Assembly: GCA_002104985.1 (NCBI GenBank)
Contig: MCGO01000057.1
Coordinates: 212,422 to 276,421 of the forward strand
Source of the DNA: Rhizoclosmatium globosum
Taxonomy: Eukaryota; Chytridiomycota; Chytridiomycetes; Chytridiales; Chytriomycetaceae
DNA: 64,000 nucleotides
Direction: 5' to 3'
Part shown: piece by piece, positions 48,429 through 59,525 of the stretch
Numbering within the stretch: the stretch's first letter is position 1
How the letters are laid out: every line of letters starts with the position of its first letter
The notes under the pieces: generated by a model
What the model was told of the DNA's origin: nothing
Databases searched by the model: none
The model's input: only the letters and a program-made list of their open reading frames with translations
Made by a program: the position numbers and the translations under genes

Positions 48429-50343
48429 ATGTCCACAACAGCATCAACCATCACGGCATCGCAGGAACTAACACCGCTGCTTGGACCACGCGTGGATGTC
48501 GATGTAGAAGCAGATGATGAAGGGCAGCAGCAGCAGCAACAGCAACCACCAGCCAGTGCCAGTGCCAGTGACAACCAGGTCCGATACATGTTGCTACTGC
48601 CCCTACTTCTGTGCCACATGACAGTGAGCACAATGGGCCTCAATCCGCTGAACCAGTTTGTGCTACTTCGCGTGTGTTCTGTGCCTGAGTATGCAGTGTG
48701 TGCGAAGGACCCGGCAGTGCAGGTAGAGTACAGCAGAGTAGAGAGTGTTTAGGTTACTAAACCAACCAACCAACTAATTAACCAAAACCAAAAAGAGAAG
48801 CGCCGCGTTTTGGGTCCAGGCAATCTCGCTCGCAATTGCCGTGCCAACCTTCTTTGTGTCGCCGCTTCTCGGTCTTCTTCTGGACAAAGTGGGTCGTCGT
48901 CCAATCCTGTTTCTGCCCTTTATTGCCGTGTTGCTTCCTTCTGCTGCCGTGCTGCTGATCAAGCACTTTGATCTGTCGCTGTGGCTGCTTGTTGCTGCTG
49001 ATCTTGTGAAGGGGCTGCTTGGGGGAAATGCTGTCTTTGTCATGGCTGTGTACTCCATGATGGCTGACTTGACCACAGGCGAAACAAGGACACGAATGTT
49101 TTATCTGAAAGAGGTGATCTTATTTATCTCAACCTGAAAAGGCACTGACTATAAAATCACAGGCATTCTCCCTTTTTGGTTTCTCGTTTGGCCCCTTCAT
49201 TGGCGGCCTGATCTACGATCGTCTCGGCCTCGAAGCTGTATTTACCACTATTGTTATTGCAGAATCATGCATCCTCCTCTATGCATTCCTTTTCATCAAA
49301 GAAACTCTCCCAGAATCAAAACGTAAACCATTCAGACCCTCAACAACTACTCCAACCACTCCCTCAAACAGCAACAACAATACAGAACAAGACCACTCTG
49401 ATTCCCTCAACCCTTTAATCCACCTCTCCCACTCCATCAAATCTCTCTCAAAGCTCTTTTCAACACGCACACCTACAATATTCGCTCTCATCAACGCAAC
49501 CGGTGCACTCACGCAATCCGGATACACTTTCATTTTCTTTTTCGTCCCCTCGAAGCGTTTCGGTTGGGACTCGTATGAATCTGGTCGCTTTTTGATGGTC
49601 GGATCGTTTTGTCGGTTTGCCTACTTTGCTTTCGTCGTACCTTCTGTCATTTGGTGGTTTCATCAAGGGCGGGATGCGGCTGGGAAGGTTGGAGTCGAGT
49701 TGAATGTTATCAGGTAATTTTTAATCTCGATGAATGAGTTGAGTTGTGTGAGTTGTGGATCGAAAGTGTTGGAGTCTGAGATTGGTGAGACTGTTGGAGA
49801 CAGATTGAGTAATTGAAAGAGTGAGAGAGTCATAAAGTGGTAGCAGAGAGATGCCTGGGAGGGAAATTCGATCTGGCACAATGCTTAACAAGGAATCGAA
49901 TTATAACTAATTATATGAACCGACAGGGCGGGTTTGGTGACGTATGTCGTAACGCTCTGTGCGTACGGTCTCGTACAAGAAGGATGGGAATATTATTGCA
50001 GTTGAGTTCCTTTTAAGTTTCTGTAAGTCGAGTCTCGCTGACCTTTGAATCAGTTATTCCATTCTACTCTTTTGCTTCTTCGGCACTGCCAACACTCAGA
50101 TCCTTGCTTTCAAAAACCATACCGCAGGACTCTCAAGGACGACTTTTTGCAAGTCTTGAAGTGTTGCAGAGTAGTGCAAGTTTATTGTCACATATCGTGA
50201 TGCCTTTTGTCTTTAGGCAAACTGTTGGAACAGTTCCAGAAGCAATGTGCTATATTGTGGCAGGAATGTGGGGTTTTGCGTTATTGGGGACTTTCTTTGT
50301 TCGTGTTGAAGAGCTAGTGGTGAACGCTGTTGGGCAGGTGTGA
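48429..50343 (+). CDS. Major facilitator superfamily transporter 1
   Basis: About 500 residues, 12-helix pattern. The N-terminus is cytosolic with a polyglutamine run (48,525-48,545). Helix 1 (YMLLLPLLLCHMTVSTM) is followed by an extracellular loop and introns at ~48,722-48,808. Then comes the MFS motif region GLLLDKVGRRPILFLPF, and after further introns AFSLFGFSFGPFIGGLIYDRLG and a cytosolic loop rich in Thr, Ser and Asn before helix 7. The second half has a repeat of the charge-type motif (SKRFGWDSYESGRF) and ends TFFVRVEELVVNAVGQV. It resembles the SLC46/folate-like branch by layout; substrate unknown. A paralogue follows in tandem 142 bp downstream. Confidence 0.8.
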
Positions 50344-50485
50344 ACTTGATGACGGGAAATATTTTGCTTACATTCTGGTAATAAAGTAGTTCTTTTGAAA
50401 GTATATAATATTGTTTGGTGGCTTACTGGAGGTTTTGACGGATGGAGCGGAAACGGAGGAATTGTTTCCATCCATCCATCCGGCA

Positions 50486-52589
50486 ATGACACATCCCTCT
50501 GACGTTCCCCAAACCAAGATATCACCGCTACTTGTGCTACCGCCACTTTTCCTACATGTTCTTTCCGCCAGTTTAAGTGCAACGCCCCTGAGCCAGTTCC
50601 TCATTATGACAGTGTGTGAATCGCTTGGGGCCAACGTGCCACCACCGTCGAATTCAACACTGCCACTGTCGCTGCCAGGCACGGCTGTTGGAGTAGACTT
50701 CCCTGACTACAAAACCTGTGCTTCCAGGGTCGATGTCCAGGTTTGTTGTTGACTAAGCCTTCCTTAACAAACAAACTGACGTTTTTCTCGGGGGGGAACA
50801 GACTCAAGCCGCTCTCTGGTCTCAGATGATTTCTCTTGCATCAGCTATCCCGGCATTTCTTCTGGTTCCTCTCATGTAAAATCTATGCTTTGCAAAGCGA
50901 TCTCCCCCTTCAGTGTTGTTTACAAGCAACAATGACAACCCCTTTCAAACGCAAACACTAATCGATTCTTTTGGTAATAGGGGTAAACTCGTCGATAACA
51001 TTGGTCGTAGACGGCTCATGATTCTTCCTATCCTTGCGACATGTGTTGGTGCACTTTCAGTCATCGTGGTTGCCGAGTACTCGTTGAGCCTTTGGGTTAT
51101 TGTTGCTGTACACGGTTTGCAGGGATTTCTTGGCGGATATACAGTGTTTTCGCTATGTGCGTATGCGTTTGTTGGAGATACGACACCTGTTGCAAAGAGG
51201 ACGCAGACCTTTCTGTTTGTCGATGCGTTCAGTTATTTTGCTTTGACTGTGGGGCCATTTACGGGAGGAGTTATGTATAGGGTGAGAGATTTCTTTACTT
51301 TTATGATGTAAATTGGATTTTTTAATAATTTGGTATAGAACTTTGGAATCTTGCCTGTATTCTATACCGTACTTTGTTTTGAGTGTTTTGTGTTCTTGTA
51401 CGTTCTCCTCGTACTTCCAGAGAGTCTTAAGCCAAAGCAAGGATCTGCGTCAAACTCGATACAGAGCTCATTCTTCAGCCCGCTTGCACTTTGGAGGCTG
51501 TTTTCATCAAGTTGGAGCGGAAGTCTCGATGTTCTTGCTGTTCCAGGGCGTGGGGCTTCGCTGTTTATTCTTGCGATTGTGACCTCCATCGGATCCATGA
51601 CGTTTGCAGGATATGCTTTTGCATTCTACTTCTATCCAGCACAAATGGTAAATTTTTGTACCCGGTATTACGTATTTGGCTAAAATTACTCCTAGTTTGG
51701 TTGGGATTCATACGATGCAGGAATTTTCAGTCTCATCAACTCAGTGTGTCGAATGTTTTACTTGACGATTCTGTTGCCGTTTTTGCTGCGAAAGTTGACG
51801 GAGGGTAGCACGAACCCTGTCGCCAAGATTCGAGTCGAGTTGGGGTTGATTCGTACAGGAATCTGTGCATTTGCGTTTGGATTGATTTTGTTTGGTCTCG
51901 CACAACAAGGATGGATGTTCTATGTGATCATCTGTGTTTATGCTTTTGGAACGATCGGTAAGAGAGACGATTTTTGATTTCTTGTGCTGATGTAATGTAT
52001 GACAATCAAATTAGCATTCCCAACTGTTAGAGGCCTCGTTTCTCGTCTTGTTCCAACATCCAGTGGTGGAGCTTTGTTTGCTGCTCTCGAGCTCCTTCAA
52101 TCCGGTTCAACACTCTGTGCCCAGTTTATTCTTCCGTCAGTCTTTCGTGTCACAAACTCTATGGGCAAGCCACAAACTATCTACTTTGTTCTCTCTTCGT
52201 TGTGGATAAGTGCATTAATTTGCAGTGCCAGACTCAAGAGTCGCGAACTTGTTGCAATTGAAGATGACGTTGTCACCGAGGAAGCCCCACTTTTGGCAGC
52301 AGCTGCGGCAGCAGATATGAGACGGGGTTCATCCCGCGACTTACGATCTGTTTATCATCAAGATTCCGAGGTCGTTTCTTCGGCTCAGAGTTACCGACGC
52401 ACGCGCTCTGTGCGAAGTTATGGCGCGATGGATGATTTGGAAGCGACAAGCTCAAGTGAAGAAGAAGAAGTAGAAGAAGTAGAGGTTGGAGGGTTGGCTG
52501 CTTTCCAGAAACGAATGTCGTTGTTGTTGGATCCAGACTTGGTCGAAGATGCCGTGGAGGGTATTGCTCAAGAGCTTCAAATCGAATGA
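50486..52589 (+). CDS. Major facilitator superfamily transporter 2 (tandem paralogue)
   Basis: Same plan as transporter 1: LLVLPPLFLHVLSASLSATPLSQF (helix 1), a long first loop with Cys, GKLVDNIGRRRLMILPILATC (motif A), HGLQGFLGGYTVFSLCAYAF, FALTVGPFTGGVMY, and after introns FGWDSYDAGIFSLINSVCRM, which parallels FGWDSYESGRF of transporter 1. Start chosen at the first ATG (50,486) of the frame. Unlike its neighbour it has a ~130-residue cytosolic tail with Arg/Ser-rich and Glu-rich blocks (SSSEEEEVEEVEV). The pair arose by local duplication. Substrate unknown. Confidence 0.8.
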
Positions 52590-52783
52590 GGCTGGAATTT
52601 GATAAGTATATAATTAGCTGCAGCTTTCGACGTCATAAAATAAAGAAACAAGTTATATCAGTGGTGCTTTATTGCAAAATCAGTCCCACCCAGCCCCTCA
52701 TATGAAATCCCTTTCACGAAAACAAAAATAAAAGCGTGCTAATGATACACAAACAATTACAACAGATTCGACGTCACACCAAT

Positions 52784-53690
52784 TTACTCCTTGTTGAGCT
52801 TCTTCTTAGCCTCCTTCTTCTCAATCGCCTTGGCCTCCTTTGGAGTTGGAGTCTGAGCAGGTGGCTCAAACATGTTCTTCTTCCAAGGTCTGGCCAAAGC
52901 ACCAGTGGCAGGTTTACCCAAAATGTAAAGCTCAAAGAGAGGAGTGGTATAAACGTTGCGGAGACCCATAATAGCCTGGAGGAGGAGAGGACGGATGAAA
53001 CCAAACTGGAAGTGCATGATACCCATCATAACGACGGCAAGAACGGTCTGTTGCATGGTTTCGTCGGCTTTTTTGGCATCGTACTCTTTGACAGTTGTAG
53101 TGATAGTTTCGACATTCCTTTTTTTTCATGATGAATGAATAATTAGGATTTGATGTGTGGATATGGGTTAGAAGGGAGTGAATGAGGCGAAAAGGTCCGG
53201 AAGGGGAAAAAGAGAGAAGGTTGTTTGGGGCAGCCAATCCAAATGGAGCACGGGGGATTTGATCAAATTGGACCAGGGGAAGGAGAGACAGGATGCAGAG
53301 AAGGAACAGAGATTACTTTGGGTCGAACATGCTCTTTGCTTCAGTGTAGATGAGGGCGGTTTTGTCTGGTGAAGAGTAGCAATTGGTTAGCACTGCAACC
53401 TGTCAAACCCAGTACTTTGGCAGTACACCACGCAGAACACACCATTCTTCTCCTCAATCTTGTTCTTGATGTAGTACGCAATGGTGAGTGTCAGAAGCTG
53501 CACGGTGAAGTACGCAGCTCGGATGTACGGAATGAACTCGGTGCGCTCAAGGTCGAATCGAGTGGCAAGCTGGTTGATTCCGAGCACGAGCGCTGTAACG
53601 GTTCCGCATTAGCTTATTAAGGTTAACAGCGTCATCCAAGAAGGTACCAATGTTGATGAAGGGGGCCAATGATTTGGAATCGAAAGACAT
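52784..53690 (-). CDS. Pho88/Snd3 family ER membrane protein
   Basis: Homologue of yeast Pho88 (Snd3), which works in SRP-independent targeting to the ER and was first linked to phosphate uptake. Four exons: MSFDSKSLAPFINIG (ATG at 53690), LVLGINQLATRFDLERTEFI...YFTVQLLTLTIAYYIKNKIEEKN, a small exon (DKTALIYTEAKSMFDP), and NVETITTTVKEYDAKKADE...MMGIMHFQFGFIRPLLLQAIMGLRNVY...LGKPATGALARPWK. The C-terminal Lys-rich tail ends LNKE. The domain order and GLRNxY/LGKPATG motifs match the family. Confidence 0.9.
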
Positions 53691-53785
53691 AGTTGTGGTT
53701 TGGTGGTGATTTTTGGACAAGGTGAAACGGACCAGTCCCTGAATTCAAATAATACCAACTCTACTTTCATATCTGAGGAAAGGAA

Positions 53786-56011
53786 TTACAACAGGAGTGT
53801 ACCCAAAAACCACGCCAAAATGGCCAATACCAAAGCCAAAACCCCAAACACAAAGTAAAACATACCAAACCGCCTACTTTGTGTATCCACAAACCCAGGC
53901 TTACCACGAATTTTAAGTTCATGCTCCGCAACTCTTTCAACCATCCCTTTAGGCATGAAGAGTTCATCTCCTTCACCTCCATAAACATCCTTCACAATAC
54001 CACGTGCAGCCATCATCGCACTCGTCACACAACTCTCCAACAACGGAATTCCGTCTCCAAAATAACTACCCACAAACCATACTCCACCTCCACCACCTTG
54101 CACATCCTTCAAAGCTTTCACTGCATCCCCTGTATCCATTCGAACAATCGCACGTTCATACCACGTCGCAGAAATAACACTCTTCGGGTCCGGAAGTACA
54201 ATTGGGTTCGTGGTTTGGAAAAGCGGTGGAACAGTGTCGGGAACCTCTGTCTGCGTCATTTGCGAGTAGTGTGTACACATGGCAAGCCCTTGAACGTCGT
54301 ACCCTTCTTCATGCGATTTTTGCAACCCAACAGCCGACGCGTGGTCTTTTGTGTGTTTTTCAAGGACTCCAAAGTTGAGGCACCGCCATTCGGAGCGGGA
54401 GGTTGGCATCAGAGTTTGGTCCGTGTGGCAGACAACAAGGGATTTTGTGTATGGGAAGCGGTCCAGGATTTGGATCGCTTTTGTGACGAATGTAGAGTAG
54501 ATGCTATTGTTTTCTGCATCTGCGGTTGGGAGGGCGGTGGAAGGTGTGGAAATTTGTTTGAGGATTCTCGAGGCTTGGTTTGCTTGTGTCGCGAAAATAA
54601 CATAGTCAAACGCGGAAGTTGTAGGAGTTTGATCCACAGACGGAAGATGAGCTTGGTTGGTGGGGACAGTTGTAAGAGTGAATTGATTGGTGGTTTTGTT
54701 GTGTTGGATTCCAATGACTGTCGTACTGCAACGAACGTTTTGGACAGGACCAGCAAGACGATCACACACTTCCTTTGTGCCACAAGTTACGAAAGACATT
54801 TTGCCGTCTGGGAGACAGATGGCAGAGTATTCTGTGTTTTCATACAAAGTTTAGCCGAGGTTTGAAGAGTTTTTCCAGAAATTGGTACCAAGAATCACAT
54901 GGGCTGGGAACGCTTTCAGGTCATCGAACGTGCATGTACAGGCTCCACTGAAGAGAGGTAAAAAGACACTCCAGAAAGCATCGCTATATCCACTCCCTAG
55001 CTTTTTGATACACTGTCCAAATGTCATACCAGCAAGAGGACCCTTTCCTTCTTTCGACTACAAAATTCGACAGTCAGTATTCTTCTCGTAAATATTATGC
55101 GGTAAACGGGGGGAAAGAGGTGTTGGACTGGTGGTTTGTAATTGCCGTCAGCCACAGTTTCGGAGATCACGATTCTGTCCATCCTTCCACCCAAATCGAC
55201 AAGCATTACTGTTCATTACAAACCTGTTGAATCACGCCAGAGTCCAGACAATAAACAGCATATTGCAGAAATTTGATGTAGTCTCTTGAAATCTGATAGG
55301 AGCGCATCACGGTTGCAACATAATCAGCGGGACTCTGTCGAAGAGTCGCGAGTGAAGGAAGATCAGGGATACCAAAGAAGTTGTTTACGGGAGGGGGCAA
55401 TTTGTAGCAGGAGAAGGAAAAGAAGGAATCGTTTGACTTTTGGGGGGCATCCGCACTCAAGTCCTCCTTTGAATCTGGCAAATTGAGATCAAGTTTTGTG
55501 GGGAACGACTTTGGCGAGTGGAAAAGGAGGGACGGGTCTGTTGGTGCGGCAAGGGAGAAGAAGGCCATTGAGTTGTCAGACTGTTTGTACGGGATCGCAA
55601 GGGAGTCATACAGCGAAGTGAGGAACGGGTAGTAGCCTGTCGTATGGATAGTTGCATAGTGTTAATAAAGGGTCGAAAGTGGGAGTTGTTTGTTGTTTGA
55701 ACATAGCACAAACCAGGAAAGAAGGAGCGCATCGGCACATCAATGCGGCCTTCAAAGTGCTTGTGGGTCGCAGTACGCGGACTACTCGTCGGGCTACTAG
55801 ACCGGGCAGCACTAGTTGGTGCCGTGCTAGTTGCAGCACAGGCATCACACTCGCACGGCACCGCAATAGATCCCGCATCCATTCCAAGCCCTGCACTTCG
55901 TTCGAATAGCGTCACTTCGATTCCTTTCGTCTGGGCGAGCACATGCGCTGCGCTGAGTCCCGCAAGTCCACTGCCAATCACGGCGACTCGTTTGTCCTTT
56001 GTGTTGGCCAT
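53786..56011 (-). CDS. FAD-dependent amine oxidase-like oxidoreductase, C-terminally membrane-anchored
   Basis: ATG at 56011; KRVAVIGSGLAGLSAAHVLAQ is a dinucleotide-binding Rossmann motif, followed by VTLFERSAGLGMDAGS and RIDVPMRSFFPG, typical of the NAD(P)-binding/amine oxidase proteins that resemble the desaturase-type enzymes of bacteria. After an intron: YYPFLTSLYDSLAIPYKQSD. A 155 bp intron (55,226 to ~55,072) leads to SKEGKGPLAGMTFGQC, then SGACTCTFDDLKAFPAHVI, then YSAICLPDGKMSFV, DYVIFATQANQASRIL and GGVWFVGSYFGDGIPLLESC (FAD-contacting end). The last segment, FYFVFGVLALVLAILAWFLG, is a transmembrane tail. Substrate unknown. Confidence 0.85.
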
Positions 56012-56580
56012 CGATTTGATTGAGATTCGTGCACAGAACGAATCGGGTGGCCTTTCCAGCTGTTAAAACAACATATTTCTGGGTTTACTTCGCTGTATGA
56101 AGTAAGCGACAGTGGATGCCCATTTTCCGCGTTGGTTGTCTGATAAAACGGGTTTAAGTCCCAATTGGGCACTCGTATAAATCTGATGGTATTAAAATAT
56201 GGTTGTTAACAGTTTCCTCTGTTTCAGTTGTTCGTTGAGAATATCGTTTTGAGTCACAACCCAAATTGGTGCAGAATTACCTCTTCCTTTTCTTTCACCG
56301 GATAAATCAGATGGGGTTTTCTGTCTCCGGTTCAAGATCACAAATTCTTCCAAAATGTTGATGGAGCAACAGATGATGCAGACTGCGTCCTCCTCGCGCC
56401 CGGTAGTGTGGGAGCTGCCTTTCCCCCAATACTTAATTGTTACCCCGTCTAGGTTATTGAGTGTACTATTGTTAAAGTTCCAACTCATGGCCACACCACT
56501 TTCTTGACACAAGACACTATGGCGGCATTAGGAGTTTCCGATGGGTAGATAACTCAATTCTTTTCTCTTTCACTTAACAA
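56012..56580. other. Intergenic transition region before the subtelomeric segment
   Basis: 569 bp. A minus-strand open frame (56,192-56,512) contains a plausible stretch (ILEEFVILNRRQKTPSDL), but I recognise no domain and see no support from splicing. Nothing else recognised. Confidence 0.4.
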
Positions 56581-56583
56581 GTA

Positions 56584-57170
56584 AAGTAGAGAATGTATCC
56601 TTGTCACGGGCCAAGAAAATCGTTGCACTGTTTTGACAGTCGAAAAAAGGAAGATGAAGGTTCATCATGGTATCTCACTTTCTAGTGAATCGTTGGATAA
56701 CCTTTCAGTCTCTGTTGGCAACACTGTTTTTGTAAAGAGTGTTCCAGTGTCTCATGGACGTGTTGTGGAGTTCATGCTGTCAGTAGAGAATGAAGTTGAT
56801 GTTGATAATCCAAAGAAAATGCTTGAAGACTTCTTCAAAACAAATTTGAGACCTGTACATTCTGGTAATACTGTTGCCATCCAAGGATGTCTTTTTGTGG
56901 TCAAATCTTGTGATCCTTCTCCTTACTGTCTTGTAGGTTTAATATATCTACAAACATTAAGAATTAACCCCTTTCCAGATTGACAGTGACACTTCTGTGT
57001 TGTTTTTGCCTGAAAGCTCAAAAAAGGAAGATGAATTGTATCTGGACAATGACTTACCTGCTGTGATTGAAACTGAGGATAAAGACCGTCTGTGGAAGGC
57101 ATTTTATGCCTCCAAAGCTGTATATGAAGATAATCTAGGGTTAGGGTTAGGGTTAGGGTTGTTTTTTTGA
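56584..57170 (+). pseudogene. CDC48-like AAA ATPase N-terminal domain, truncated at telomere repeats
   Basis: Joined over one intron (about 56,932-56,978), the frame reads NRCTVLTVEKRKMKVHHG, LDNLSVSVGNTVFVK, HGRVVEFMLSV, FKTNLRPVHSGNTVAIQG, VVKSCDPSPYCLIDSDT and SKKEDELYLDND. This parallels Cdc48/p97: NLRVRLGD, RPxRKGD, DPSPYCIVAPDT and the KREDEE linker. The first D1 ATPase residues should follow, but the frame instead enters four TTAGGG units (57,136-57,160), read as LGLGLG, and stops at 57,168-57,170. The ATPase modules are therefore absent. The 5' end is not certain: no clear start codon was found. Confidence 0.6.
57136..57160 (+). repeat. Interstitial telomere repeat, left tract (TTAGGG)4
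   Basis: Four units of TTAGGG on the plus strand (tagggttagggttagggttagggtt). They begin directly where the CDC48-like reading frame loses similarity and end directly at the T-run of the retroelement. The G-rich strand points to the right, so this was once a right-hand chromosome end. Confidence 0.97.
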
Positions 57171-57259
57171 ACATTCTTTATTCCGTGGATACCAACAGAG
57201 TTTAGGTTAGAATAAGATTGAAAAGCAAGAGTCAAAAGCAGATAGAGTTGCTAGAGTAT

Positions 57260-59440
57260 TTAGAGTTGGCGAAGGAATACAAGTCGATTGTAGGCAAATA
57301 CAAGATCGTTCTTGGCTAGGGCTTTGGTGACGAGAGGATCTGGCCGGTGGGCAAGAGACAAGTTGTGGCGAACAAGAGCAGACTGTTGTGCAGCTGTAAG
57401 TTGAGTGTGTTTAAGAACGTTTGCCATTCCTGAAAAGGGTTTGAAGATAATGTGCTTAAATTGCTGGTTCGAGTGGATTTCTTGGTTGCGGAAGTATCGT
57501 TTGATGGCGGTTTTCAAGTCAAGTTCGTCGGATTGATGGAAGTACATACGAATTTGGTTGACGAGAGGCAAGTGTCGAAGAAAGGTTGTGAGAGTACAAG
57601 CAGCAGGTGAAAGTGTAGGGATAAGTGTTGGAGGCTTTGCGGCTAGAAGGGCGACAAGGTAGTTGGCACGATCGCGGTACGTCTGGATTCCAAGTAGGTA
57701 GCGGACTTGCGGAGATGGCACAGGCAGAGGCAGGTGTTGTTGAAATGGCTTAAAGATCCACTGGCAGACAGAGTTGATGAGTGTAGTACCAAGATAGTCT
57801 AGAGAAGAGAGCTGCTGTTGGGTAAGTACAGCCATTGCAAGAGGAGTGGCATATTCCCATCGTGAACGGATAAGCGAGAAGAATATGTTTCGGCGGTGGT
57901 GGGGATGCCAAAAGCGAGCGAAAGGCGAGTTCGAGAGTTTCTGGAAGGTTTTACGAGCTTGGTGAATCTTGCCAGTGTAGTACTGGTAGAACAAGGGGCC
58001 TGAAGTAGAAATGTTGATACCAAGGTATTTGTGAGAGTTAGTGTTGGCAATTTGAGTGTTGTTGTAGATGAGGGCGGGACCAGAGTAGTTGATAGTAAAG
58101 CACTTAGTTGGAGAGAGGGACATGCGATTCTGTTGGCACCAGCGGGAGATTTCGGTAAAGGCAATTTGAAGATTTTCGTTGGAGTTTGTTCTGACGGCCG
58201 CATCATCGGCAAAGAGTGATGCAGGAGTGTTGCCTCTGTGGGGGGAAAGGGTGTTGTCTAAGAGATGGGCAAGGTTGTTGATGAAGATGTTGAAGAGAAG
58301 TGGGGCTAAGGTAGAGCCTTGTGGGAGGCCACGGCTGCGGCGGATTGTACGAGAGAGTTTGGAGTTGATGCAGATTTTGGTAAAAGTGGTGGAGAAGAGT
58401 TGATGGATGGCTGCAAGGAGTTGTAGAAGAATGGGACAGTGACCGGTGGAGCGAATGTTTTGTTCAAGTTTGAAGAGGAGGATGTGGATGTCAACGGTGT
58501 CGTAGGCTTTGTGGAAGTCGAGAAGGAGTGTTCGAGTGGACTGGTGGGAAGTGTTGGCGGCCCAATTCAGGTTACAGATAGTTGAGCAATTTTTGACGAA
58601 ACCCTGTTGGCTAGGGTGGAGGGAGGTGAACTGTTTTAGATATACAAGAAGATGTTTTTCGTAGAGGAGACGGAGGATGTTACTAAGACCAATGGGACGG
58701 AAGTCGAGGAGAGACGGGTTTGCTGGCGGGGTGCTTGATTTCGGGATAAGGACTGTGGTGAAGGCTTTCCATTGTTCGGGGATAATTCCAGAGACAAAGA
58801 TTTGATTAAACATGGCAGATAGAAGGTCGGGAAGGTCGGTTGTGAGGCAGAGGTGTTTCAAGAGATCGATGGATATACTGTCGGGACCAGAGGCTTTGTG
58901 GAGGGGGTGTTTTTCGATTATGTTGGTGACTTGCTGCGGCGTGGAGAATTCAAAGTTTTGGGGCAGTGGAGGTGGTTGTTCATTGTCAGGGAAAGGGTGT
59001 GGCGGTTCAGAGTAGTTGGGGTCAGCTGAGGCAAATAATTTGTGGAAGGATGTACGAGCATTTTCTAGAAGTTCTTTGGACGGTGTAAATGGTGGCGGTT
59101 TCTGATGGAGGGATTTCTGGGCTTGGCGGATGGCTTCTGTGGTGGAGACAGGAGGTTTAATAGGTGGATTCTTGGGATTGGTTTTGGGGTCAGAGGATGA
59201 AATTTTGGAAATGAAAGGGTCATAGAGATCAAGGGCAATTGAACGAAGTTTGTCAGTGAGTTGGTTGTAGATTTCGTTGATGAGATGTTGGGAGTTATTT
59301 GGGGATGTTGGAGGGGAAATGGTGTTGCGAAAGAGGGGGGTGTAGTGTTGTGGTAGTAGATTGAGGCGAGGTTGACGGCGGTAGTTTATGCGAGAAGAGT
59401 ATTGAGGGATAAAGGCTTGGGCTTTATTGATCATTGGCAT
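57260..59440 (-). CDS. Non-LTR retrotransposon reverse transcriptase (ORF2)
   Basis: 726 residues, uninterrupted. An N-terminal region of ~170 residues, Pro/Ser/Asn-rich, is followed by RT blocks: IIEKHPLHKASGPDSISIDLL, GIIPEQWKAFTTVLIPK, DFRPIGLSNILRLLYEK, QGFVKNCST, LLLDFHKAYDTVD, RSRGLPQGSTLAPLLFNIFI, SLFADDAAV with the catalytic Asp pair (complement of 58,196-58,213), and ISRWCQQNRMSLSPTKC with the KYLGI block. The C-terminal ~230 residues (SRWEYATPLAMAVL..., YLLGIQTYRDRANYLV) are typical of LINE ends. No apurinic-type endonuclease lies before RT and no CCHC or restriction-like endonuclease is obvious after it. The frame stays open without an ATG to 59,520, so a 5'-truncated parent remains possible. 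ORF intact, so recently active. Confidence 0.95.
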   Translation of the reverse strand: MPMINKAQAFIPQYSSRINYRRQPRLNLLPQHYTPLFRNTISPPTSPNNSQHLINEIYNQLTDKLRSIALDLYDPFISKISSSDPKTNPKNPPIKPPVSTTEAIRQAQKSLHQKPPPFTPSKELLENARTSFHKLFASADPNYSEPPHPFPDNEQPPPLPQNFEFSTPQQVTNIIEKHPLHKASGPDSISIDLLKHLCLTTDLPDLLSAMFNQIFVSGIIPEQWKAFTTVLIPKSSTPPANPSLLDFRPIGLSNILRLLYEKHLLVYLKQFTSLHPSQQGFVKNCSTICNLNWAANTSHQSTRTLLLDFHKAYDTVDIHILLFKLEQNIRSTGHCPILLQLLAAIHQLFSTTFTKICINSKLSRTIRRSRGLPQGSTLAPLLFNIFINNLAHLLDNTLSPHRGNTPASLFADDAAVRTNSNENLQIAFTEISRWCQQNRMSLSPTKCFTINYSGPALIYNNTQIANTNSHKYLGINISTSGPLFYQYYTGKIHQARKTFQKLSNSPFARFWHPHHRRNIFFSLIRSRWEYATPLAMAVLTQQQLSSLDYLGTTLINSVCQWIFKPFQQHLPLPVPSPQVRYLLGIQTYRDRANYLVALLAAKPPTLIPTLSPAACTLTTFLRHLPLVNQIRMYFHQSDELDLKTAIKRYFRNQEIHSNQQFKHIIFKPFSGMANVLKHTQLTAAQQSALVRHNLSLAHRPDPLVTKALAKNDLVFAYNRLVFLRQL

Positions 59441-59525
59441 GAGAGTTGTTAGACTGAGTAGAAGACATGGTAGGAGGGGCAGTGTTGGAATTCGTTTGAG
59501 TGTTGCTGGCAGTTTCTTCGCTCAT
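59424..59525 (-). CDS. Short ORF1 of the retroelement (33 aa)
   Basis: From the ATG at 59,525: MSEETASNTQTNSNTAPP... ending NDQ and a TAA at 59,424. Its last 17 bases overlap the start of ORF2 (ATG at 59,440). The stop-start overlap resembles termination-reinitiation arrangements of LINEs. Ser/Thr/Asn-rich, no domain. Could be incidental. Confidence 0.4.
   Translation of the reverse strand: MSEETASNTQTNSNTAPPTMSSTQSNNSHANDQ

Noticed and set aside
57136..57160. The present chromosome end
   Set aside because: Coding sequence continues for at least 6.8 kb beyond, so the tract is interstitial.
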